Below the pieces are notes generated by a model, which saw nothing but the letters and a program-made list of their open reading frames with translations, was not told the origin of the DNA and ran no database searches. From NCBI GenBank assembly GCA_043228905.1, contig JBHGNT010000006.1, positions 12,090,001 to 12,154,000 of the forward strand: DNA of 64,000 bases. Reading direction: 5' to 3'. The translations under genes were made by a program, and so were the position numbers. The DNA comes from Azolla caroliniana. Its lineage: Eukaryota; Polypodiophyta. Positions 52,495 through 60,483 of this stretch are shown piece after piece (the stretch's first letter is position 1; the number at the start of each line of letters is the position of its first letter).

Positions 52495-52525
52495 GCGAGG
52501 CAGTAGGAGGATATCAAGTACGAAG

Positions 52526-54706
52526 ATGGCTTCGACAAGTGGAACTCAAGGAGAAGAATTGACGAAAGGCATGGTGTCCGTCGTCGAATTCATGCTGAAA
52601 GAGAGAGATCGGGAGGCTTTAGTCGACAAAGCTGTTGACCGAACTGTGGAGACAGTTGGAAGATTCGGTGGGAAGAACATCACAAATTTCCTTGCTACCT
52701 ACCGGAATGAGATGCAACAAAGAGATGTCCATGATCCAAAACAAATTTCAAGCTTTAAGCGTGTGGTAGAACCCGGGATCCGTGAGCGCGTGATGGAGAT
52801 CCAAAACGAGCATGCAACTTGGGCGGAGTTCGAAAGGGCTCTTCTCACTGAATACATGCTTGAAGACGCATCGTGGATGACTCGGCATGCGTTAATGAAT
52901 TGGATCGAGAAGAAAGGGAAGAATCTGTGTGCATCGGGAATTTATGCCGAATTCGACCAGAAGTACAACCGACTTCCGAGTGTCGAGCAACGAGTTCTCG
53001 ACGGAGATAAAGCCTTGCTATTCCTAAAGGCAATGGATGCGAAAGATCGGCGAGAATTGGGTAGTTTCTTGGAGGATGAAACACAACCAAATGGTTTGGT
53101 AGCGGACTGGGCGGCGGTGAAGAAGGCTTGCAGCCGTTTTGATAAGCGGCGACAATGGCAAGAGGAAGCTGAGGTCGAGAATCCACAATTGTGGAAGAAG
53201 GCACCTACGATGATTGAGCCTAGTAAGCCGATCAACAATTTCGACAAGAAAGCAATGGAGGAGTCTATAATCGAAGAGCTCTCCAAGAAGTTTGAAGCGG
53301 TATCGCTAGCCAACTTAGGTCGGCGCGGGCCCAAGGGAAAAGAAGCGTATAGATGTGTGTGGTGCGATAGCTTTGAACACTCACGAAGGGAATGTGTTGA
53401 CTTGCAAGATGCGATCCGCAAGAATGTCATCTATTTGGACGGCAACATGATTCACTCAAGCGAGACCCGGAAGCCACTACGAGTGAACTTTGGAAGAGGT
53501 GGGCTGAAAAAGATTGTAGAAGAAGAAGATGCAAGGCACGTGGAGGCTATGCACTATGCCGCTTCGGTTGGGATACGAGTTGGAAAAGAGAATCTTAAAA
53601 TGATCAAGCCAGGAGCTGGGTTTTGGCCAACGGTCTTCGAGTGCGAAGAAAAAGGCAAAATCAATTCGGAGGATCTAAAACTTGCTGACCGAAACGTGCG
53701 ACGAGCAACCGGATGGTCAGATCCAATCGACGAAAACACAAGCTTTGCGGAGGTTGTGTGTGACACCTATGAAGCCCTTGTCGAAGAGAAGAGGAAGAGA
53801 ACTAGTGAAGAAGATGGCACATCAAAGCGACCTAACACGAGGAACGGAGGGAAAGAAGGGCCACCCCAACCTATCCCAAGAAAAGAGATTGGTGAAACAA
53901 ACATGAAGCCCGGTGGATCAAGCCAACCTGCTCGGATGGAAGTCGAAGAATCAACGAAGAAAGGAAAAGAACGAGCGGCACCGACTTACAAGCTAAGGTC
54001 GGACATAGAACAAACAACTAACTTGCGGAAGGTCCTTGAGGAGAAGGTTTTAGATAGTCATGTCGACCTTACCTTGAGAGAGCTACTTGGGATCGCGAAG
54101 AAGGAGTTCCATGATACTATCGTGGACCTTATTAAGAGGAAGCGACAACAATCTGATGAAGAGGAGGTCAAAACAAGTGCCATAACCATGGCAAGATCGG
54201 AAGAGGAGGAAGAAGAAGAAGTGGTGGCGGATAGCCATTACTCGCGGCCTCATTGGGCAAGAGCGACAACGGAGACACCGGTGAAGATCGGGGAGAAGAA
54301 AGAGACCGTGGTTGCTTTGATTGACCATGGCTCTGAGATCAACCTCATGTCGACCGAGTTCTATAAGAAAGGAAGATGGCCGATTAATACAAACCACGGA
54401 TGGAAGATTCGAGCGGCGACGAAGGCTACGGAGGACTTGTACGGAGCTTGCGCCAATGTTAAAGTCACGATCGGGGATGTAGAGATTGATCAACACTTCT
54501 TCGTGCAAGACTCGGCTTCACATCCCGTCATCCTAGGACAACCATATATAACATCGTCCCGGATGGAGACCAAGGTGTTCGATAATGGAGCAGCCTTCGC
54601 GCGCGTCAAGAGTCTTGATAGTAAAAAATCCGTTCAATTCCTGACGGTTCGAGCTAATCATGAAAGGAACCGAGATAGCCTTGGAGGCGAATCCTCGGAT
54701 TTTTAA
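52526..54706 (+). CDS. Gypsy-I Gag-Pro polyprotein
   Basis: 726 residues from the first ATG (MASTSGTQG). The Gag capsid-like N-domain (VDRTVETVGRFGGKNITNFLATYRNEM, WAEFERALLTEYM, EFDQKYNRLPSVEQRVLDGDKALLFLKAM) is followed by a CCHC knuckle CVWCDSFEHSRREC (about residues 277-290), a conserved linker (ARHVEAMHYAASVGIRVG, ATGWSDPIDENTSFAEVVCDTYEALVEEK), a basic stretch and the protease ALIDHGSEINLMS at about residue 600, where DHG (54323-54331) replaces the normal DTG/DSG, then DVEIDQHFFVQ and PVILGQPYI. It ends SSDF-TAA at the frameshift site. Fusing protease to Gag before a shift into Pol is an uncommon gypsy layout. Fully open, no stops. Confidence 0.92.
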   Translation: MASTSGTQGEELTKGMVSVVEFMLKERDREALVDKAVDRTVETVGRFGGKNITNFLATYRNEMQQRDVHDPKQISSFKRVVEPGIRERVMEIQNEHATWAEFERALLTEYMLEDASWMTRHALMNWIEKKGKNLCASGIYAEFDQKYNRLPSVEQRVLDGDKALLFLKAMDAKDRRELGSFLEDETQPNGLVADWAAVKKACSRFDKRRQWQEEAEVENPQLWKKAPTMIEPSKPINNFDKKAMEESIIEELSKKFEAVSLANLGRRGPKGKEAYRCVWCDSFEHSRRECVDLQDAIRKNVIYLDGNMIHSSETRKPLRVNFGRGGLKKIVEEEDARHVEAMHYAASVGIRVGKENLKMIKPGAGFWPTVFECEEKGKINSEDLKLADRNVRRATGWSDPIDENTSFAEVVCDTYEALVEEKRKRTSEEDGTSKRPNTRNGGKEGPPQPIPRKEIGETNMKPGGSSQPARMEVEESTKKGKERAAPTYKLRSDIEQTTNLRKVLEEKVLDSHVDLTLRELLGIAKKEFHDTIVDLIKRKRQQSDEEEVKTSAITMARSEEEEEEEVVADSHYSRPHWARATTETPVKIGEKKETVVALIDHGSEINLMSTEFYKKGRWPINTNHGWKIRAATKATEDLYGACANVKVTIGDVEIDQHFFVQDSASHPVILGQPYITSSRMETKVFDNGAAFARVKSLDSKKSVQFLTVRANHERNRDSLGGESSDF
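54698..54706 (+). promoter_or_regulatory. Gypsy-I Gag-Pol -1 frameshift site
   Basis: GAT-TTT-TAA. The -1 frame (TTT-TTA-AAG) is open from 54679 and runs into Pol without a stop; the frames overlap by 28 bases. The transframe peptide (LKRTIEAWGTNSP) resembles that of H (LERAAKAWGRDSP). Confidence 0.6.
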
Positions 54707-54771
54707 AGCGGACTATTGAAGCATGGGGCACAAATAGTCCGAGCAATCATAAGTCCCCACAAGGAAGCAAT

Positions 54772-57700
54772 GTGCGTGGATTGCAAGGAGAAGCAACATG
54801 CGTCACACCTGGCGGCGCATGCAAACTTAGACTACTCAACAAGAAGGAAAAGTGTCAGATACAAGACTTCGAGGAGGTGCTGAAAGAAGAAAGCATAATC
54901 GAAGAAGAAGAATTCGTGTCATATATTCTGGAGGAAGCCTCATTTAACGACACCATCGGCGAAATCGAGGAAGTCGTGGATTTGAGCTATCCTCACTATC
55001 GACATGTGATTTCGGTTAACTCCGTCAACATGTATACTATCATCGATGAATATCATCGAGGCATCTTGATAGAGGAAGTCGAAGTCAACACAAAATATAA
55101 AACCGTGGATAGGAAGATCAAGCCAGTTGCAGTTCCGCTACCGGAAGATAGCTGGCAAAAGATGAAGGAAGTTGCAAAAGATCCAAGCTTAAGGAACCCA
55201 AATACAATTGGTCACGTCTTCACTGAAGAGACGAAGGGAAAGCTACGAGTTGGAAGGGAGGATTTCCTCCTCCCTGAAGAGGAGCGGATGTTTCGTGGAA
55301 TGCTTGAAAGACATGGGAAGGCTTTCGCGTTTTTTCCACAAGAAATCGGGTGTGGTAATCCAAGGACGGTAGAACCGATGGTGATCTTCACGGTGTCGCA
55401 TGTGCCTTGGAATTTGAAACCGATACCGGTTCCGAGAGCACACCTACCGAAGTTGATCGAGCTCTTAAAGGAGATGGTGAGGATGGGAATTCTAGAACCG
55501 TCGAATGCTCCTTATTCTAATAGGTGGTTCACGGTGCCAAAGAAGAATGGATCGTTGCGATTCATTCAAGATCTTCAACCCGTCAACAAGGTGACAATTC
55601 GGAATGCTGGAATCGGTCCGAGTGTGGATGAATTTGCCGAGGCGTTTGCGGGCCAGTCCATCTACTCCATCGGCGATCTTTACTCTGGCTACGATCAATT
55701 CCAGTTGGCGGTCGACAGTCGTGACATTACAACCATGAGAACTCCAATCGGGTTGGTGCAGATGTGTACCTTACCTCAAGGCGCAACGAACTCGGTGGCT
55801 CATATGGTGAATGCCATGAACAAGGTCTTGAAGGATTGCATCCCGGATATCACGATGCCATTCTTAGATGATATTCCGATAAAAGGATGTTCGGATGAAG
55901 AGAAGGATGAATCAAAAGATAAGGATGGATGTAGAAAGTTCGTCATGGATCATATGAAAGATTGCGAGAAGGTGCTCCAAAGGCTCGAAGATGCGAATTT
56001 GACATTTTCGGGAGAAAAATCCGCATTCGGGCAACCAGAGATCTTGGTGGTAGGTCACTTGTGTGGAGCATACGGTCGGAAGCCTTCACCATCCAAGGTG
56101 AATGCAATTCAAGACATGAAAGAAGAATGTGTAACCCAAACGGAGGTTCGAAGGTTCCTTGGAGCATGCGCGTTTTATCATATTTGGATTCCACACTACG
56201 CCCACATTGCGGAGCCATTATATGGTCTACTAAAGAAGAAGCGGATGTTCAAATGGACGAGCGAGCATACAATCGCCATCCGAAGGCTGAAGAAATTATT
56301 GATGGAGGCACCTGCATTACGGAAAGCGGACTATTCATACGGCAAGCCCATTTTTGTGACTGTGGATACTAGTCCAATCGGAATTGGATGGGTTATCAAC
56401 CAAGAAGATGAAGATTGCAACCGATATGCAATTCGGTTTGGCGCGAAAGTGTTAAGTGACAGGCAAAGAAGGTATGCCCAAGTGAAGAGGGAGCTATGGG
56501 GGATCGTCTCGGCAATCAAATCTGATCGTGATTACCTTATTGGAGCAGAAGTCATAATTGAGACAGATTGCCTACCAATTTTGGGTATGATATCTGGTTG
56601 CAATACACCGGATATTGCTATGTTGCGTTGGATTGCATATATCAAATCACTCAACCCGGAGATCCGTCATGTAGCTGGGAAGCGTAATGTCGTTGCAGAC
56701 ATGCTATCACGAGCGAGATACGACGGAGAAGAAGATCGACATTCTGATGAAGATGATGTTGGCCTGGATTTCTTTGCAAGTTCCTATGCTCGGGTGTTGA
56801 TTACTTTCATAGAAGAGGACTACGAAGGCGAATTCGTGGAGATCGGGAAATACTTGAGTTCTCTCCAAAAAGATGAATCATGGTCGACGGAAGACTTCCA
56901 TCGAATTCGGAAGAAAGCATACAAGTATTTCCTTAAGGATGGAGCTCTTTGGAAGCATGCAAAAAAGAAGAATGGGACTCCGATGAGAGTTGTCTGCAAG
57001 CTAGAAGACCAACAAAAACTAATGTCCGAATTTCATGATAGTGTTTTTGCAGGCCATCGAGGAATATGGGCTACGTTTGCGAAGCTTAAGGAGAAATATT
57101 GGTGGTCGGGCATCTACAAAGATGTAGCAGCTTATGTGGAAACATGTAAGGAATGTCAAATGTTTTCGAATATTCGCCATCGAGATGGACTTCATCCGAC
57201 TTACCCGTTGGCTATGCATTACAAGTGGATGGTGGACATAGTGATGATGCCAATGGGACGATGGCAGATGAAGTATCTTGTGCTCGCGAGAGAGGATCTT
57301 ACCAATCAAGTTGAAGGGCGAGCATTAAGAACTAAGGAGACATCATCGGTATGCCGATTCCTTCTTGAAGATGTTATTTGCAGATATGGATGCGTCGGCA
57401 AGATAGTGGCTAATAGAGGCGAGTTGGACGCCAATGAAGCTAGAGAATTCTTCTCGAGGATGGGAATCAAATTATCTCTTACCATGGCGTATAATCCGGA
57501 AGCAAATGGGAAGGTGGAGCGTGGACATGGACCGATTGTGAAGGCTCTAGTGAAAGCTTGCCATGGGAAAATAGGAGAATGGCCACGTCTATTGCCATTT
57601 GCATTATGGGCTGACAGGACTACTCATAGCACGGTGACGGGATACATGCCGGCAGAGCTCATATTCGGACAAAAGCCAATAATGCCGGTAGAACAAAGTA

Positions 57701-58152
57701 TTATTTCATGGTTTGCATTGCCATGGCAAGATGAGATAAGTAGAGAAGATCTTCTAGCATTGAGGATTCGACAATTAGAGCGGAATTTGGAAGATGTAGA
57801 GGTGGCTAAAGCGCGGCTAAAGAATGCAAGGCTAAAGAACAAGAAAGACTTCGATAAACGACATCGACTTCGGCCGAGGAAAATCGTTGAAGGAGATTGG
57901 GTGCTAGTCTATGACAGTAGCCTAGATAACCAACATAGTACGGCTCGAAAATTCTCACAACGATGGTTTGGGCCATATGTGGTGAAGAAAGTGGAAAATA
58001 ATGCAACATATCATTTAGTAGAACTAGATGGTACACCACTTGCCTTGCCAATTGCCGGTAAAAGAATCAAGATCTTCAAGAGAAGAGAAAGAATAGAAAT
58101 TGGATTCGAAGCTTTTGACGATTCAGTCTTAAGCATCGATGAAAAAGTATAG
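54772..58152 (+). CDS. Gypsy-I Pol: RT, RNase H, integrase (catalytic Asp changed)
   Basis: An open frame of 1126 residues counted from 54772, a GTG that is only a nominal start; the frame is open back to 54679 and translation probably enters by -1 frameshift. RT: GDLYSGYDQF (Asp 302), MPFLDDIPIKGC with FLDD at 364-367 (55861-55872). RNase H: TVDTSPIGIGW, KRELWGIVSAI, IETDCLPI, ADMLSR. Integrase: FHDSVFAGHR...CKECQM zinc finger; first catalytic Asp in MVDIVMMP; the second position reads ANRGELD where H has ADRGELD (codon 57412-57414, residue 881, AAT for GAT); Glu in GKVERGHG. C-terminus YHLVELDGTPLALPIAGKR. Apart from that Asn it looks complete. Confidence 0.92.
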   Translation: MRGLQGEATCVTPGGACKLRLLNKKEKCQIQDFEEVLKEESIIEEEEFVSYILEEASFNDTIGEIEEVVDLSYPHYRHVISVNSVNMYTIIDEYHRGILIEEVEVNTKYKTVDRKIKPVAVPLPEDSWQKMKEVAKDPSLRNPNTIGHVFTEETKGKLRVGREDFLLPEEERMFRGMLERHGKAFAFFPQEIGCGNPRTVEPMVIFTVSHVPWNLKPIPVPRAHLPKLIELLKEMVRMGILEPSNAPYSNRWFTVPKKNGSLRFIQDLQPVNKVTIRNAGIGPSVDEFAEAFAGQSIYSIGDLYSGYDQFQLAVDSRDITTMRTPIGLVQMCTLPQGATNSVAHMVNAMNKVLKDCIPDITMPFLDDIPIKGCSDEEKDESKDKDGCRKFVMDHMKDCEKVLQRLEDANLTFSGEKSAFGQPEILVVGHLCGAYGRKPSPSKVNAIQDMKEECVTQTEVRRFLGACAFYHIWIPHYAHIAEPLYGLLKKKRMFKWTSEHTIAIRRLKKLLMEAPALRKADYSYGKPIFVTVDTSPIGIGWVINQEDEDCNRYAIRFGAKVLSDRQRRYAQVKRELWGIVSAIKSDRDYLIGAEVIIETDCLPILGMISGCNTPDIAMLRWIAYIKSLNPEIRHVAGKRNVVADMLSRARYDGEEDRHSDEDDVGLDFFASSYARVLITFIEEDYEGEFVEIGKYLSSLQKDESWSTEDFHRIRKKAYKYFLKDGALWKHAKKKNGTPMRVVCKLEDQQKLMSEFHDSVFAGHRGIWATFAKLKEKYWWSGIYKDVAAYVETCKECQMFSNIRHRDGLHPTYPLAMHYKWMVDIVMMPMGRWQMKYLVLAREDLTNQVEGRALRTKETSSVCRFLLEDVICRYGCVGKIVANRGELDANEAREFFSRMGIKLSLTMAYNPEANGKVERGHGPIVKALVKACHGKIGEWPRLLPFALWADRTTHSTVTGYMPAELIFGQKPIMPVEQSIISWFALPWQDEISREDLLALRIRQLERNLEDVEVAKARLKNARLKNKKDFDKRHRLRPRKIVEGDWVLVYDSSLDNQHSTARKFSQRWFGPYVVKKVENNATYHLVELDGTPLALPIAGKRIKIFKRRERIEIGFEAFDDSVLSIDEKV

Positions 58153-58181
58153 TAAACAAAAATGAATCCTCACCAAAATTG

Positions 58182-58219
58182 GCACATACCGGTGGATGTG
58201 CAGGTTTGGTGGGGGCGAA
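58182..58219 (+). promoter_or_regulatory. Gypsy-I polypurine tract with upstream hairpin
   Basis: GCACAT-ACCGGTGG-ATGTGC then AGGTTTGGTGGGGGCGAA up to the LTR edge at 58220. Confidence 0.8.
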
Positions 58220-58283
58220 TGTCGTGTGAATCTTCACACACTATGTAAAAAAAATAATGAAATAATTATTATAGATTAGATTA
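58220..58283 (+). repeat. Gypsy-I 3' LTR, first 64 bp
   Basis: Starts TGTCGTGTGAATCTTCACAC (a GTGTGAA/TTCACAC hairpin) and runs into AT-rich sequence, then breaks into a copy of its own gag with ACA-type microhomology. Confidence 0.7.
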
Positions 58284-59793
58284 CACAAATTTCCTTGCTA
58301 CCTACCGGAATGAGATGCAACAAAGAGATGTCCATGATCCAAAACAAATTTCAAGCTTTAAGCGTGTGGTAGAACCCGGGATCCGTGAGCGCGTGATGGA
58401 GATCCAAAACGAGCATGCAACTTGGGCGGAGTTCGAAAGGGCTCTTCTCACTGAATACATGCTTGAAGACGCATCACGGATGACTCGGCATGCGTTAATG
58501 AATTGGATCGAGAAGAAAGGGAAGAATTTGTGTGCATCGGGAATTTATGCCGAATTCGACCAGAAGTACAACCGACTTCTGAGTGTCGAGCAACGAGTTC
58601 TCAACGGAGATAAAGTCTTGCTATTCCTAAAGGCAATGGATGCGAAAGATCGGCGAGAATTGAAGAAGAGCCTGTACAGACTGAAGCAGGCTCCCCGGCA
58701 ATGGTATCGGAAGTTCGACTCCTTCATGACCGATCAAGGGTACCACAAGACGCAGGCCGATCACTGCGTGTTTGTGAAGAAGTTCGAAGGAGGGGACTTC
58801 CTGATACTCCTCCTGTACGTGGATGACATGTTGATCGTCGGACGAGACCAAGGAAAAATTCGGATGCTGAAGAAGGCTCTCAAGCGGACCTTCTCAATGA
58901 AGGACTTGGGTCCGGCAAGACAGATGTTGGGGATGCACATCATTCGGGACCAGTCAGTGAAGCAACTATGGCTGTCACAGGAGAAGTATGTGACAAAGGT
59001 GCTTCACCGGTTCAACATGTCAGATGCAAAACCGGTCGGATCGACACTTCCGGTAAACTGCAAGTTGTCCGGCAAGCAAAGCCCGAAGACAAAAGGAGAG
59101 AAGGCAGATATGATGAAGATTCCATATGCCTCTGCCGTCGGGAGCTTGATGTACGCAATGGTTTGTACCCGACCGGATATTGGATACGCAGTCGGAGTGG
59201 TGAGCCGGTTTATGAGCAATCCCAGCAAGGAGCATTGGAACGCGGTCAAGTGGATACTCCAGTATTTGAAGGGCACTTCAAATATGTGTCTCCGATTCGG
59301 CTCCGGAAAACCTCAACTGGACGGTTTCACCGATTCGGACATGTCGGCTGATGTGGATACCAGCCGGTCTACATCCGGGTATGTGATGACATATGCAGGG
59401 GGAGCTGTCTCGTGGCAATCGAGGCTGCAGAAGACGGTTGCATTGTCAACCACAGAGGCGGAGTACATGGCGGCTGTAGAAGCCGGCAAGGAAATATTAT
59501 GGATGAAGGACTTCATCGGAGAGCTCGGTATCCGACAAGAGGAATACCGACTCTACTGCGACAGTCAAAGTGCCATCCACCTTGCTAAGAATGCGGCCTA
59601 CCATTCCCGGACGAAGCATATCCAGCGGAGGTATCACTGGATCCGGGAAAGGGTAGATGACCAGGAGTTCGCACTGACGAAGATCCACACGGCCGAGAAC
59701 GGGTCCGATATGCTGACCAAAGTGCTGACACCCGACAAGTTGGACGCATGCCGGAAGAGGATCGGGCTGGAAAGACACCCCATGCCGGAGTGA
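58284..59793 (+). other. Chimeric ORF: Gypsy-I gag piece fused in frame to copia RT-RNase H
   Basis: 58284-58662 copies 52681-53059 (379 bp, a handful of substitutions) of Gypsy-I gag. At GAGAATTG it joins AAGAAGAGCCTG of a copia element, keeping frame: ...AKDRREL-KKSLYRLKQAPRQWYRKF. The copia half has the catalytic LLLYVDDMLIVGRD, KDLGPARQMLGMHI, YASAVGSLMYAMVCTRPDIGYAVGVVSRFM, RNase H TDSDMSADVDTSRSTSGYV, ALSTTEAEYMA, YCDSQSAIHLAKN, SRTKHIQRRYHWIRE and DMLTKVL. The open frame is 492 residues from the ATG at 58315. It belongs to copia family K, whose LTR follows. Likely a template-switch or recombination product. Confidence 0.85.
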
Positions 59794-59803
59794 AGGGGGA
59801 GTT

Positions 59804-60438
59804 TGTTGGAAGACAGGTCCCTCCGGATGGGAAGGGAGAAGAACAGTGCCGACGAACAAACTCGGGCGAGGCCAACAGGCCGAGGCCGAAACGGTATGAA
59901 CCGGATGGGGAGAACCCGACTTCGGAGAGTCGGATGGTGTAGGCCCGACTGCGGAGAGCCGGATGAGGAGTACCCGACTGTGGAGAGCCGGATGGAGCCC
60001 ATCGAGGCTACATTTGTAAATAGCCGAAAATTCATATTAGTATAAATATGACTTAGGGCAAACTTTCAATATGTGTGTTGTCATTCTTGTGGTTATTCTT
60101 TCTTGTTGGTGCAAGAAGAAATTAGAGCGTGTAACTGTACAGAGAGAGAGAGAGAGAGAGAGACGAGGTTGTTGCCTCTGTTGTAACCGCTGCCTGTGGC
60201 GAAGATCTGAGAGCACGAGGTCGTTGCCTCGGTGATCTCACTGTTGTATACTCGTACATAGTGACAGTTTGCAGTCTGTGGGCTGCCGTGGTTTTTCCCC
60301 TATTTTGGGGTTTTCCACGTAAACCTCCTGTGTACCATTTCTCCTCTTTGTGTCGCGTTAAAGTGCCTGTTTTTCTGTGTATAAAAGAAGCTCGGTTGTG
60401 GCCGAGCGTCGGACATAAGGAACGCCAAGTTCCCAACA
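59804..60438 (+). repeat. Copia-K 3' LTR
   Basis: Preceded by the polypurine tract GAAGGGGGAG (59793-59802). TGTTGGAAGACAGG to ...TTCCCAACA. Contains three ~28-bp units near 59892-59993, TATAAAT at 60041-60047, (AG)n at 60143-60163 and 'tcggttgtggccgag'. The partner 5' LTR is missing. Gypsy-H LTR sequence resumes immediately after 60438. Confidence 0.88.
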
Positions 60439-60483
60439 CGAGGTCCCGCCTCATTCCACGCATCCGCGAGGAATACCTCAACA
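60439..60483 (+). repeat. Gypsy-H 3' LTR, last part
   Basis: 'gaggtcccgcctcattccac'...'gaggaatacctcaaca' matches 42557-42600, followed by the GCGC duplication at 60484-60487 and Copia-B RT. Confidence 0.85.

Larger units (their letters stand above)
51421..58287 (+). mobile_element. Gypsy-I, coding-complete tRNA-Trp lineage element
   Basis: A truncated 5' LTR (51421-52472), primer site (52477-52494), Gag-Pro (52526-54706), Pol (to 58152), hairpin plus polypurine tract, and the first ~65 bp of a 3' LTR (58220-58283), after which a copied piece of its own gag begins. Both ORFs are open. No TSD is visible because both outer edges are rearranged. Confidence 0.85.
41963..60483 (+). mobile_element. 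Gypsy-H, tRNA-Trp lineage element with intact pol, in Copia-B
   Basis: 5' LTR 41963-42600, primer site 42604-42621, Gag with a large accessory part, zinc knuckle, DHG protease, 1119-residue Pol, hairpin plus polypurine tract, and a 3' LTR (50951-51420) whose last bases reappear at 60439-60483. TSD GCGC (41959-41962 and 60484-60487). Gypsy-I and a copia 3' end are lodged in the 3' LTR, with about 130 bp of LTR lost. Gag is broken by a frameshift near 43890 and stops, so this copy is not autonomous now, though its Pol could act in trans if expressed. Confidence 0.9.
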
